From NCBI GenBank assembly GCA_027320425.1, contig DAHVLJ010000021.1, forward strand, positions 1 to 64,000: 64,000 bases of DNA. The letters are read 5' to 3'. The stretch's first letter is position 1; each line of letters begins with the position of its first letter. The notes beneath the pieces are model-generated. The model saw only the letters and a list, made by a program, of their open reading frames with translations. It did not search any database and had not been told where the DNA came from. Below, one piece after another: positions 1 to 8,696 of this stretch. The DNA comes from Nitrososphaerota archaeon (GTDB lineage: Archaea; Thermoproteota; Nitrososphaeria; Nitrososphaerales; Gagatemarchaeaceae). The translations under genes were made by a program, and so were the position numbers.

Positions 1-36
1 CAGCCACTTTCACAAAAGTATCTTCGTATTCAATCT

Positions 37-576
37 TCAATTTTCTACAACCCTCTTGCCCCGCGGGTTGGGCAAGATTCTCAGCTTACTTTTTACAAAC
101 GTCCTCTTAAGCTCTTCCCCGCCCTGTATCTCATGTAGGACGATGGCGAGAGCCGCCACTTCTGAGTGGGGTTGGGACGTGACGGCCACGTTGTAGTCCG
201 CTTCATGGTATACGCGCCCTGGGACCTTGGGCCCTCCCACAACCAAGAGCAGCTTGTCGAGCTTCCGCAGCTCGGGGACTACGTCTTGGATCGGCATCCC
301 GTACATGGTCAGGTGCACGACGCTCCTCCCTTCCTTCTTGGCCTCCCTGATTACGCTTCTCCAGGACGCTCCAAGCTTCGCTTGAAACTCGCCTCCCCAG
401 GTCCTGTTGACGCCATCGAGGGTCGCAAGCACGTCGTTTTCGGCGTCTTCGAGGTATATCGACTCGGCGCCGAGGGCCCTTGAAACGAGGCAAAGGTGGG
501 TAAGGGTCCTCTCATCTCTGACGTATCTTTGGCCTATCCTGAGCACCCTGATGCTCGGCACGTCGCTTACTGTCAA
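37..576 (-). CDS. trm56: tRNA (cytidine(56)-2'-O)-methyltransferase, aTrm56
   Basis: SPOUT-class methyltransferase that 2'-O-methylates C56 in the tRNA T-loop, an archaeal function usually done elsewhere by a guide RNP. The N-terminal VLRIGQRYVRDERTLTHLCL block is characteristic of aTrm56, and the later VVGGPKVPGRVYHEADYNVAV stretch is the SPOUT knot and SAM site. The frame stays open upstream to an ATG at 642, but that would overlap the divergent PUA gene's promoter. A minus-strand TATA-like ATAAATG near 630 would start transcription near 605, so I prefer the TTG at 576, or the GTG at 561. Identity is confident; the start is not. Confidence 0.85.
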   Translation of the reverse strand: MTVSDVPSIRVLRIGQRYVRDERTLTHLCLVSRALGAESIYLEDAENDVLATLDGVNRTWGGEFQAKLGASWRSVIREAKKEGRSVVHLTMYGMPIQDVVPELRKLDKLLLVVGGPKVPGRVYHEADYNVAVTSQPHSEVAALAIVLHEIQGGEELKRTFVKSKLRILPNPRGKRVVEN

Positions 577-662
577 CGGAGCGATAGATGAACGATTCCG
601 AAGGGTACGTCCTGACCCTTGCGACTTGCATTTATCGGGCACGCCCCCGACGGTGGGGTCGC

Positions 663-1130
663 TTGGACCCCTCTGACGACCTCCGCAAGGTGTCGGTCAT
701 CGTAGACTACCTGTTTGGCAGAGGGGCGAGCAGGGCGCTCCCCAGGTCGGGGTTCAGGGTATACTACTCCCGGAGATCTGGAAGGGTGAAGCTGGTGCAA
801 CTGGAGGGCAAGCTGTTTGCGACCGTGAAGCCGAACGGCGCGATGGCGCTTTCGCTCGAAGCGGCGACCATCCTTTCGAAAAGCCCAAGGTTCAGGGAGA
901 ACTTCGTGGAGGTGTCTGACGACGCAGTCACATTCGTCAGGGGAGGGAAGTCGGTCTTCTGCAAATTCGTGACGCGAGCGGGGAAGAACGTTCGTCCGAA
1001 GGGAGAGGTGGTGGTGATAGACAGAAGAGGCCGGGTCCTCGGAGTCGGGATGGCGGTCCTCAGTGGGAGCGTCATGGCACAGTTTAAACACGGGGCAGCG
1101 GTGAAGGTCAGATCGGGCGTGCAGCTATGA
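663..1130 (+). CDS. PUA-domain RNA-binding protein
   Basis: Small protein with an N-terminal alpha/beta region (VSVIVDYLFGRGASRAL...) and a C-terminal PUA domain (GRVLGVGMAVLSGSVMAQFK...). PUA domains bind structured RNA, as in tRNA-guanine transglycosylases and pseudouridine synthases, and no catalytic domain is visible here. The gene overlaps the NAC gene by four bases (ATGA), and a PUA-NAC pairing is common in archaea, which suggests a translation-linked role. The frame is open from an ATG at 588. A TATA-like GCATTTATC at 628-636 places the transcript start near 660, so TTG 663 (or GTG 690) fits better. Confidence 0.75.
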   Translation: MDPSDDLRKVSVIVDYLFGRGASRALPRSGFRVYYSRRSGRVKLVQLEGKLFATVKPNGAMALSLEAATILSKSPRFRENFVEVSDDAVTFVRGGKSVFCKFVTRAGKNVRPKGEVVVIDRRGRVLGVGMAVLSGSVMAQFKHGAAVKVRSGVQL

Positions 1131-1459
1131 AGATGGACAACAGGAACGCAAGGCGTATGATGGACAGGATGGGGATAAACATGAAAGAGATTCCCAACGT
1201 CCAAGAGGTCGTGATAAAGACCACCGACAAGGAAATGCACATCACCAACGCCTCGGTCTCCGAAGTGAACGCGCAGGGGAACCGCATCTTCCAGGTAGTA
1301 GGCGAGGTGGAGGAGGTCGAGGTCGAGAAGAAGGCTTTCAGCGAGGAGGACATACTCCTCGTCCAGCAACAGACCGGAGTGAGCAAAGAGAAAGCGGCCG
1401 CCGCGCTGGAACAGTCAGACGGCGAGGTCGCAAGGGCGATATTGAAGCTTAGTTCGTAA
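1127..1459 (+). CDS. nac: Nascent polypeptide-associated complex protein (aNAC)
   Basis: Archaeal NAC is a homodimeric ribosome-associated chaperone near the exit tunnel. The 110 residues show the NAC beta-barrel (IPNVQEVVIKTTDKEMHITN, then GNRIFQVVGE) and a C-terminal UBA domain (EEDILLVQQQTGVSKEKAAAALEQSDGEV). Length and domain order match the archaeal family. The ATG at 1127 overlaps the stop of the PUA gene, so translational coupling is likely. No oddities. Confidence 0.95.
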   Translation: MKMDNRNARRMMDRMGINMKEIPNVQEVVIKTTDKEMHITNASVSEVNAQGNRIFQVVGEVEEVEVEKKAFSEEDILLVQQQTGVSKEKAAAALEQSDGEVARAILKLSS

Positions 1460-1471
1460 CCAGACCGCTCG

Positions 1472-2500
1472 TCAGACAGAGCTTCGCGCGAGCACGTGGT
1501 CCTTCATGAGCCTTTCGACGTCGCTTCTCATCGGCAGCGCCGGGATGACGTCTCTTTTCGTCACCGTGAGGGCACCCGCGCAGTTCGCAAACCTGACGGC
1601 GTCTTCGAGCCCCAGCCCCTCGCAGATCGCGACCGCAAGCGCCCCGTTGAAAGCATCACCTGCCCCGGTGGGATCGACAGCATTGACCTTGGGTGCAGCG
1701 ATGTGGCGCCTCTCATCTCTGGTGGCCAGGTAAGCTCCCTTCTCTCCAAGGGTTACTATGGCCGCCTTCGCACCAGCCTTTAGAAGCGCAGCCGTCCCCT
1801 TCCCCAAGTCGTCTGTGCCGGTTACGGTGGCAAACTCTTCCTCGTTGGGTGTCACTATGTCGAACACCGAGAGGTCGAGCTCATCCATGCGACGTGCGGG
1901 CGCGGGGTTGAGAATCGTGGTAGCTCCGAACTTCCTACCTAGCCTGCCAGCGGCTACCGCCGTCTCAGCGGGGATTTCGAGTTGGGTGAGGACCAGCCTT
2001 GACCCTTTGATGGCGTCGCTTGCGTCAAGATCTGCCGTATCGAACGCCATGTTTGCTCCGGCGTCCACCACAATCGTGTTTGTCCCCTCTCTTCCCACTA
2101 CTATGAGGGCGACGCCGGTATGGGCCGGCACTCTTCCCACCCGAGTTGCGACCCCTTCCGCCTTCCAGAGCTTGAGCGCCTCGTCCCCATACCTGTCCCT
2201 GCCTACGCACCCCATGAAGAGGACGTCTCCTCCGAGCCTCCGCGCTGCCACGGCTTGGTTTGACCCCTTCCCGCCCATGCCTTCGCAATAGCCGCTGCCA
2301 AGGAGAGTCTCCCCCGGCTTCGGCAGCCTGTCCACAAGTATGGTCTGGCCGATATTGTAGCTCCCCACAACGGCAATCCTCTTCGATGCCGACGGTTGGG
2401 CCGAGGTTAGTCCCCCGACCCTTCCTTCTCTACTCGCACTTCGAGTAACCGCAGGAGTTGCAGTGGTAGCAGCCGTTCTCGAAGACCAGGGTGTTCTCAT
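1472..2500 (-). CDS. Ribokinase-like PfkB-family sugar kinase
   Basis: PfkB-family carbohydrate or nucleoside kinase. Visible motifs are the N-terminal VVGSYNIGQTILVDRLPKPGE, the di-glycine substrate signature GGKGSNQAVAARRLGG, and the C-terminal ATP/anion-hole motif DPTGAGDAFNGALA with the catalytic Asp. It resembles ribokinase most, but archaeal members vary in substrate (ribose, nucleosides, sugars). Homology should begin at about residue 40 (KRIAVVGSYN), where no ATG, GTG or TTG is present. The only standard start is ATG 2500, inside the 3' end of nrdJ by 71 bases. An ATT at 2377 would give the expected N-terminus. Confidence 0.8.
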   Translation of the reverse strand: MRTPWSSRTAATTATPAVTRSASREGRVGGLTSAQPSASKRIAVVGSYNIGQTILVDRLPKPGETLLGSGYCEGMGGKGSNQAVAARRLGGDVLFMGCVGRDRYGDEALKLWKAEGVATRVGRVPAHTGVALIVVGREGTNTIVVDAGANMAFDTADLDASDAIKGSRLVLTQLEIPAETAVAAGRLGRKFGATTILNPAPARRMDELDLSVFDIVTPNEEEFATVTGTDDLGKGTAALLKAGAKAAIVTLGEKGAYLATRDERRHIAAPKVNAVDPTGAGDAFNGALAVAICEGLGLEDAVRFANCAGALTVTKRDVIPALPMRSDVERLMKDHVLARSSV

Positions 2501-4832
2501 GGCAGTCTGGGCACGCCCCTCCCTCCGAAGGCCTCTTCGCCTGGACAGTTATACTCGACTCCTTGACCACATGGTTCAGCGTGAGGAGCTCCAGCGCTTT
2601 GGCGATGGCATCGGGGATGGACTGCAGCTGGGTTCCTTCATCCCAGGAGACGTACTTCCCCTTTATCCCCTTCAGCGTGGAGATGACATTGGTGATGTCT
2701 CCTCCGTGTTGAAGGTATAGGCTGATCAGCCTTCCCAGCGCCGCGGCGTCTGCGTTTTCGTCAGCCCCAGACTTGCCCAGTGTGACGAAGACCTCCTTGA
2801 TGATCCCGTTGACCAGGTTCGCCGTGAGGTAGATGCTCCCCTGAGGCAGCTTCAGCTTCAGGGTCCTCCCCTCCATCACCTTGGGTCTCTCGAAAGAAGC
2901 CGCCGACTTCGGCTCGACTTTTTTGGCCACTTTCTCAGTCTCCAAGATGCCTTCCCTGCTTCCCTCCCGGTAGACGGTGATGCCTTTGCATCCCAGCCGC
3001 CAAGCGAGAAGGTAGATTTTCTCTACTTCCTCGGGGGTTATGTCTTCGGGGAGGTTAACGGTGCTTGAGATGGCGGTGTCGATGTGCTTCTGAATGGTCG
3101 CCTGCATCTTCACTCTCATCTCTGGCATGATCTGGTGGGCCGTGACGAAATAGTTGGGGATCTGACCTTCGTCTCTGGCGCCAGTGGTGGACATGTACTC
3201 CTTGACCAGCGGGTGGAAGACCTTGAACTCCCCCTCGCTGAGAGACTTGCTCCTCCTGGTGTAGAAAAGGGCGAACACTGGTTCTACCCCACTGCTGGTC
3301 CCGGCCAGAATCGACCCTGACCCCACCGGGGGAATTGTCGTGACCGCCGCATTCCTGATCCCTTGGCTCCTGATCTTCTCCTTCACCTTTGTGTCGAGCC
3401 TGGAGATGAAAGGCTGTGCCAGGTGCTTGTCCGCGTCAAATGCCGGGAAGCTCCCCTTCTCCCGCGCAAGCTCGGTCGAGTAGTCATAGAAGACGTTCTT
3501 GATCCTCTCGAACAGGTGGTCCACATACTCGATGGTGGAGTCATCGTCGTATTTCAGCCCCAGTTTGATCAGCATGTCTCCGAGTCCGGTGATACCCACG
3601 CCAATACGCCGGCTGTGGAGGGATGCCGTCTTCTGCTGCTGGAGCGGGTGCCTTTCAGCGTTGTAGTCGAGGACGTTGTCCAGGAACCTGACGCCGTACT
3701 GGGCCGCCCTGGTGAGCTGGTCCCAGTCGATGCTCGCTCTTTCTGTGAATGGGTCTTTCACGAAGGCGCTGAGGTTCACCGATCCGAGGCAGCAACAGCC
3801 GTAGCTCTCGAGGGTCTGCTCGCTGCAAGGATTTACCCCTTGGACCTCCATCCCGTTGTACTCGGTCGTCGATTCGCGCTTGATGGCGTCCCAGAAAAGG
3901 ACCCCGGGCTCGGCCGACTGCCAGGCTCCTCTGATAAGGGACTTCCATACCTCCCTAGCCCTGACCGTGCGGTTGACCTCCACCTTCTCGTTCTTGAAAT
4001 GGAGCTGGAAATCGCCATCGGTTTCCACGGCTCTCATGAAGTCGTCGGTGATTTTCACCGAGATGTTGGCGTAGTTCACCTTCTTCAGGTCCTTCTTGAC
4101 GCCGATGAAGTCCATCACGTCCGGATGGTCCACCCCAATCGTAATCATGAGCGCCCCTCTCCTTCCAGCCTGGCCGATAGTCCCGGTTGTCGTGGATAGG
4201 AGCTCCATGAAAGAGACGGACCCGGAGCTGTAGATGGCAGAGTTGTTCACCGGCGCACCCCTCGGCCTGAGGACCGAGATGTCTGTGCCCACCCCTCCCC
4301 CGTAGCTATAGGTACGGGCGGCCTCCTTGCACCACTCGAATATTGCCTCTATGGAGTCTTCTTTTATCTTGAAGAAGTAACAGTTCAGGAGCGTCGACTT
4401 CCTCGGCTGACCGGCGCCGAAAAGTATCCTCCCTCCAGGCACAAAACGGTAGCTCTCAAGCAACCAGTAGAACTTCGTGGCCCACTCCTTCCTCTTCTCC
4501 TCGTCCTTCTCAGGCGAAGCCAGCTCCCTTGCCACCCTGCGCCACATGTCGGCAGGCACCTTCTCCGTCTGCTTCCCTTCGGAGTCCCTCAGCGCGTATT
4601 TCTCATAGAAGACGCGTGCGCGCAGCTCATCTCCTCCGAACGCCGCCAGCGTCTCAACTGGGAGCTTCACTTCCCCCTTCTGTCCCTCTCCTACATCCGG
4701 AGAGCCGTGTGGTTGTTCAACGATTGACGTCATAACCTTGGCCTCCACCCCATCTCCCTCGCTATATATTTCGACCATGGCTGACTCTAAGTTGACCAAC
4801 AAGGAGGACACATCACCTAACCGCGACGCCAT
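2430..4832 (-). CDS. nrdJ: Adenosylcobalamin-dependent (class II) ribonucleotide reductase
   Basis: Reduces ribonucleotides to deoxyribonucleotides using a thiyl radical generated from adenosylcobalamin, without oxygen. The 800 residues contain the first redox cysteine in STLLNCYFF (about 151), the radical-site NPCSEQ motif at about 334-339 with Glu339, and the downstream ESYGCCCLGSVNLS block. The C-terminus carries a cysteine-rich tail (CPDCHE...CYHCNSCGYSKCE) likely acting in disulfide shuttling or zinc binding. Length is typical for NrdJ. The NrdD-like HTH gene lies 54 bases upstream on the same strand and may regulate it. Confidence 0.95.
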   Translation of the reverse strand: MASRLGDVSSLLVNLESAMVEIYSEGDGVEAKVMTSIVEQPHGSPDVGEGQKGEVKLPVETLAAFGGDELRARVFYEKYALRDSEGKQTEKVPADMWRRVARELASPEKDEEKRKEWATKFYWLLESYRFVPGGRILFGAGQPRKSTLLNCYFFKIKEDSIEAIFEWCKEAARTYSYGGGVGTDISVLRPRGAPVNNSAIYSSGSVSFMELLSTTTGTIGQAGRRGALMITIGVDHPDVMDFIGVKKDLKKVNYANISVKITDDFMRAVETDGDFQLHFKNEKVEVNRTVRAREVWKSLIRGAWQSAEPGVLFWDAIKRESTTEYNGMEVQGVNPCSEQTLESYGCCCLGSVNLSAFVKDPFTERASIDWDQLTRAAQYGVRFLDNVLDYNAERHPLQQQKTASLHSRRIGVGITGLGDMLIKLGLKYDDDSTIEYVDHLFERIKNVFYDYSTELAREKGSFPAFDADKHLAQPFISRLDTKVKEKIRSQGIRNAAVTTIPPVGSGSILAGTSSGVEPVFALFYTRRSKSLSEGEFKVFHPLVKEYMSTTGARDEGQIPNYFVTAHQIMPEMRVKMQATIQKHIDTAISSTVNLPEDITPEEVEKIYLLAWRLGCKGITVYREGSREGILETEKVAKKVEPKSAASFERPKVMEGRTLKLKLPQGSIYLTANLVNGIIKEVFVTLGKSGADENADAAALGRLISLYLQHGGDITNVISTLKGIKGKYVSWDEGTQLQSIPDAIAKALELLTLNHVVKESSITVQAKRPSEGGACPDCHENTLVFENGCYHCNSCGYSKCE

Positions 4833-4886
4833 GAGGCGTTAGTCAGTTAACTCGTTTTGACAAGAAGTAAAGCGCAGGAGCGACGG

Positions 4887-6974
4887 CTACGCCGCTGTCG
4901 AATACTGCGCCATCGCCACGGACTTGCACTTCGGACACCGTGCGGCACTCTGAGGGAGCTTGGTTCCACAGTTCCTGCAGACAGAGATGATCCTGTCCAC
5001 CTTGAAGTAGGGGAGCTTGGGCGTCGCGTTCAATATCAGATTGTATATCGCTCTCACTTCATCTGATGACCCATCGAGGGTCACGGACACTCCGCCGTGA
5101 AGCCCAGCCGAAAGATTGGTCATATAGCTCATCCTCTCAGCGTTCTCGAGGTCGGCCAGCTGCAGCCTTGGCGCCTGAGTGTACGCCCCTCTCATGAGAG
5201 GCTGGATATTCGCCTTGCCGTACTTCTCGGAGTCAAGGTTGGCAAGCCTGAGAGCGCCGTCTAGGTCAAGCAGCGCCACCCCGAGCCTGTCGATCTTGGT
5301 AGACTTGTCATCTGCGACCTGGGTTGCGGTCCCCACTATCTTGTGAGCGAGTTCGTAACGAGATGCTGTCGTAGGGTCCCTTATCAGACTCGCTAACGTC
5401 TCGTCCAGCCCAACCAAGTTCATGATTAATGGCATCGTGTCCGACGTGACCGCGTCAGACCCGGACGCAAGGGAAGGCAGCAGTCCACGCTTCAACGTGC
5501 GCTCTATCAGGCGCCGCCTCGTTGAGAGCGCGTCAGCCGCGACCCCTATCAGGAGAGCGAGTTTCGCCCTGAAGTACGTCTCATCTTGATTCGAGTCATA
5601 GGCGAGCCTCGGGAGGTTCAGACTGAGACCGTGGAGCACGCTGACATTGTCGGCCTGAGTCTCGGCGGAGAGTACGTTGGCGTCCAGGCCCAAGAAGCTC
5701 CTCCGCTGGTCCGACGAGGAGAAGGCAATCCTTCCTCCATTGAATATTATGGATGCGGCGTCTTTCAGCGTCTTCGTGTCGTCGACCCTGCTCGGCTTGG
5801 CCAGAATTATCCTTACGTCAGGCCTGGGGGTCTCCTCGACGTAGCTCCTGTATGCGCCCAGGGCGGCGTCCAAAGTCTTGTCAATCACATCCCTCCCGAC
5901 GTCGTCATGCCTGTAGGGGTTGAGGTCGATGCTGATTGCGGGCCCGTTCGCCCCCGCCACTGGCGAGCCTATCACCTCGAAGAACCTCTGTAGGAGAGAC
6001 TCGAGCTCTCTCTTCCCCCTCGATTTGCAGAACGGCCCAACGAATTGGAGGAAGTTGCGGAACGTGATCTCGTCTGACGCTTCTCGCGTCAGCATCGACG
6101 CCATGTTCAGCACGATATTGAGAGCCCTCTCGGCGCTTTCGGGGCTCGGTATCATCGAAGTGTTCGGTATCTTGCCTCTGGGGTTGAGCCCGGCGCTCTT
6201 CATCGAGAGCAGGTCGACGAACACAGTGTCCGGAGTCAGCCCCCACGAGCCCGCGTTCGTGATGTGCATGTCGCCCGATAGGTGCGCGTCGGCGACGTCC
6301 CTCGGAAGCTGCTCTAGGAGGAGGTACTCGGAGAAGACCTGCTTCCCTGTCTGATGTATCAGTGACTCGACGTTCCCTCCGTCGTCTCCCGCCCTGCCAA
6401 GGAGCTGAGTGACGTCATAGATGGGCATGCCCAGCCTGGTAAGCTTGTGCCTGTACTCTTCCATGCTGTGTTCGACAAGCAGGGCATTGACGATTTCCCT
6501 GATGAGAGGAGCAGTGAGATACTGTGTCTGGAACTTGTACAGCCTCGACTCCGTCTCGCTGGTGATCTTCTGGGCCAGCTCTACGGGCATCCCAGCCTCT
6601 TTCACGAGGGACTGGAGTATCTTGTTGGCGTTGAATTCCTCCATTGTCTGATGAGATGTCCTGACATACAGCTTCCCGCTCTCTACCAGCGACTGCTCCT
6701 CTATCTGGCGGGTCAGGTTCAGGACGAGCCTCCCCAGATTGGTGACGGTGTATTTCCTCTCTTGCCTGTTCAGCTGTATGAGCAATTGCTTCACAAGCTT
6801 TCTCAAATGGTATGCGAACTTCCCCGATTCCTTCTTGGACTTGAAGCCCGCAAGCGTCTTCAGCGCGCTGTAGGTCAGCGGTCCCTTGATGTTCAGGATC
6901 CGGAGTATCTCGAGCCTCTGCGGAGAGGCGATCACGCTGTAGATCGTTTTGACCCTTCGAGGAGCCGCCTGCAA
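4887..6974 (-). CDS. HTH / ATP-cone / NrdD-like protein without glycyl-radical motif
   Basis: Three parts can be seen. Residues about 1-90 form an ArsR-like winged helix (SPQRLEILRILN...). Residues about 105-190 form an ATP-cone, the nucleotide-sensing module of ribonucleotide reductases (LYVRTSHQTMEEFNANKIL...). The rest resembles anaerobic reductase NrdD. The C-terminus keeps a CxxC...CxxC zinc ribbon but ends in AQYSTAA, where a true NrdD has an RVxGY-type glycyl-radical motif. Core cysteines needed for catalysis are also scarce. I infer a dATP/ATP-responsive DNA-binding regulator of the adjacent nrdJ. TTG 6974 lies 27 bases from a TATA element, so it is probably leaderless. Confidence 0.75.
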   Translation of the reverse strand: MQAAPRRVKTIYSVIASPQRLEILRILNIKGPLTYSALKTLAGFKSKKESGKFAYHLRKLVKQLLIQLNRQERKYTVTNLGRLVLNLTRQIEEQSLVESGKLYVRTSHQTMEEFNANKILQSLVKEAGMPVELAQKITSETESRLYKFQTQYLTAPLIREIVNALLVEHSMEEYRHKLTRLGMPIYDVTQLLGRAGDDGGNVESLIHQTGKQVFSEYLLLEQLPRDVADAHLSGDMHITNAGSWGLTPDTVFVDLLSMKSAGLNPRGKIPNTSMIPSPESAERALNIVLNMASMLTREASDEITFRNFLQFVGPFCKSRGKRELESLLQRFFEVIGSPVAGANGPAISIDLNPYRHDDVGRDVIDKTLDAALGAYRSYVEETPRPDVRIILAKPSRVDDTKTLKDAASIIFNGGRIAFSSSDQRRSFLGLDANVLSAETQADNVSVLHGLSLNLPRLAYDSNQDETYFRAKLALLIGVAADALSTRRRLIERTLKRGLLPSLASGSDAVTSDTMPLIMNLVGLDETLASLIRDPTTASRYELAHKIVGTATQVADDKSTKIDRLGVALLDLDGALRLANLDSEKYGKANIQPLMRGAYTQAPRLQLADLENAERMSYMTNLSAGLHGGVSVTLDGSSDEVRAIYNLILNATPKLPYFKVDRIISVCRNCGTKLPQSAARCPKCKSVAMAQYSTAA

Positions 6975-6996
6975 CGACTAAGACTCTAGGTCAATT

Positions 6997-7005
6997 GTAT
7001 TTAAT
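6997..7005 (-). promoter_or_regulatory. TATA box for the NrdD-like gene
   Basis: On the minus strand the sequence reads ATTAAATAC, centred about 27 bases upstream of the TTG start at 6974. That is the spacing expected for an archaeal leaderless transcript. Confidence 0.5.
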
Positions 7006-7291
7006 CATATGACTACTCGTTTTCATCACGATGTTTCTGCCCTGCGCGCCAGAAAATGCTGGGCGATGCGGAGCTGGCGCGAATCAGGAACCAGCTTGTG
7101 TGCCGAGTTACTCAACGTGGATCCATAACTGCCTGCTTTTTGCAGTATTCGCCACCGTTGGTTGTCCCGATAGGTTCCATCTCCGCTTAAAACCCCCGCA
7201 TCCAAGTGTTAGCCATGATGGCGCGGACCGGGCCGGCGACTGCCGGTCCAAGGCTTTTATCGGCGTCAAGAATCTCTTGGGATGACCAAGA
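7006..7291. other. Intergenic stretch with promoter elements
   Basis: No convincing gene between the divergent NrdD-like and DUF1059 genes. Two plus-strand AT-rich elements occur: CTTAAAA near 7190 and GCTTTTATC at 7253-7261. The second sits about 34 bases before the DUF1059 ATG and is its likely TATA box. Confidence 0.5.
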
Positions 7292-7471
7292 ATGGCAGGA
7301 TACAAATTCAAGTGCAAGGACACAGGCATGAAGTGCGACTTCGAAGTGAAAAGCGCGTCATCCAAGGACGAAGTGATGCAGATAGCTGCGGTGCACGCAA
7401 AGGTCGCGCACAACATGCAGAATGTCCCACCAGACGTCGCCCAGAAGGTCAGCTCAGCCATCAAAGGTTGA
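7292..7471 (+). CDS. DUF1059 small protein
   Basis: A 59-residue protein starting MAGYKFKCKDTGMKCDFEVK and ending SSAIKG. The two cysteines in the CKDTGMKCDFEV motif, the ASSKDEVMQIAAVHAK helix and the AHNM segment match the small DUF1059 family, which is widespread in archaea and bacteria and has no established function. The paired cysteines suggest metal binding or a redox role, but that is inference. The ATG is placed correctly behind a TATA-like element at 7253-7261. It appears monocistronic. Confidence 0.85.
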   Translation: MAGYKFKCKDTGMKCDFEVKSASSKDEVMQIAAVHAKVAHNMQNVPPDVAQKVSSAIKG

Positions 7472-7740
7472 GCTGGCTGTCCTATGTTTTCAATCAGTTG
7501 GCCAGCTGGTTCTGTGTGTGCACTTCAGACGTAGAAGCCCATGTTTCGCGTGGCCTCGTCGTCTGCTTCCAAGGCACCCCTCAAAGGCGGGCCCAAACAA
7601 CTTCCCGCTTGACGTCAAAGTCATGGGGGTTGGGCGTGCGATTACTGAGGCACCGAAGTCAGAGTGCAACTGAGGTTTTCCGCGAGAATCGTAAAGCGTC
7701 AGCGGCGAAGATGCTGTTGGCTGTGGAGGCGAGTTAGCAC

Positions 7741-8322
7741 GTGAACCATGAGGACGAGTTCGCTCGCATCCTTCTCTCGGAAGACAGAAGGAAATGGCAG
7801 GACCCGCTGAAGATATCGAAAGCCATGGGTGTCCGAAAGGGTATGACAGTAGCCGACTTGGCGTGCGGGCCAGGTTTCTTCACTCCTTCGATAGCTTCGC
7901 TGGTCGGCCCCGGCGGAGTTGTCTACGCTGTCGACAAGAGCCAAGCGATGCTAAATCACCTGCGTGCCGCAATCGCGGCATCTCACGGATTTAGTGAAGT
8001 CATCAAGGTCGTTCGGGCCGATGTCACAGATACCAGCATTCCATCGGGCTCAGTAGACCTTGCGCTCTTCGCAAACGTTCTCCACGACCTTAACGACAAG
8101 GACGCCTTCTTCAAGGAAGTCAGACGAATCTGCAGGCCTGATGCAACAGTAGTTGATATAGATTGGAAGAAAGCGAAGACGAGGATGGGTCCCCCATCCG
8201 AAATCCGACTTACTGGGAGAGAGGCTAGGGAGATCCTGTCCTCATGCGGTCTGCGCGTCGTCAAGGCGATAGACGCCGGTCCATATCACTATGGGCTGAC
8301 CTGTCGGATTCGAACGCCATGA
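7741..8322 (+). CDS. Class I SAM-dependent methyltransferase
   Basis: A 193-residue Rossmann-fold methyltransferase of the UbiE/Methyltransf_11 type. Motif I is VADLACGPGFFTPSIA (about 37-52), followed by the acidic VVYAVDKSQAML strand end, a DVTDTSIPSGSVDLAL motif and the post-motif VLHDLNDKDAFFKEVRRICRP. The substrate cannot be read from sequence. Start is GTG 7741. The gene is isolated, with about 270 bases of apparently non-coding DNA before it and a tRNA gene on the opposite strand after it. Confidence 0.8.
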   Translation: MNHEDEFARILLSEDRRKWQDPLKISKAMGVRKGMTVADLACGPGFFTPSIASLVGPGGVVYAVDKSQAMLNHLRAAIAASHGFSEVIKVVRADVTDTSIPSGSVDLALFANVLHDLNDKDAFFKEVRRICRPDATVVDIDWKKAKTRMGPPSEIRLTGREAREILSSCGLRVVKAIDAGPYHYGLTCRIRTP

Positions 8323-8549
8323 GCTGGGTTGGACATCTCACTTCCACCCAACGCTTCGCAGAGAGGGCCTCACATAGACATCGCATAGGGAAGAAAGAAT
8401 TGATGATGGGTAGTCCACGAATGACCAGGCTACGTGCCATGCGGTAACGACTCGTATCCTTCCGCTTCCGGCGCTCCAAACAACGAGATTCATCAGCACG
8501 GGGCTGGGCTATAGTTCTTGGCGTCCCTATTTGTGAGCCCGGATTAATG

Positions 8550-8655
8550 TGGGGTCGCCCGGATTTGAACCGGGGATCTCAAGCGTTCTTGTGGGAAAAT
8601 CCCAAGGCCACTTCCGGTGAGGTTTGAAGCCTAGACCAGACTAGCCGACGACCCC
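8550..8655 (-). tRNA. tRNA-Val(CAC), probable, with one intron
   Basis: Minus-strand gene with a perfect 7-bp acceptor stem (GGGGTCG/CGACCCC, discriminator A), a D-arm with the AGTCTGGTCTA loop and a perfect T-arm (CCCGG TTCAAAT CCGGG). After the 5' anticodon-stem strand CAAAC comes CTCACC, which reads as U33 and anticodon CAC. The 3' strand is GCTTG, leaving about 30 bases of intron (roughly 8586-8615) near position 37/38. The stem then has one A-C mismatch at 30/40, so the isotype call is tentative. The D-arm resembles archaeal Val/Asp/Glu tRNAs. Confidence 0.7.
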
Positions 8656-8696
8656 TGTCTCGCGTGTCAACCATGAGTTAGTTATGGGTTCTGGGC

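Noticed and set aside
5586-5993. Open frames on the strand opposite long genes, such as inside the NrdD-like gene, lhr1 (34540-35307) and nrdJ (3363-4199)
   Set aside because: They lie antisense to well-conserved genes, have no motifs, and follow from high GC at third positions.
7031-7285. 84-codon frame beginning MFLPCAPENAGRC between the NrdD-like and DUF1059 genes
   Set aside because: No conserved motif, and it covers the likely promoter of the DUF1059 gene.
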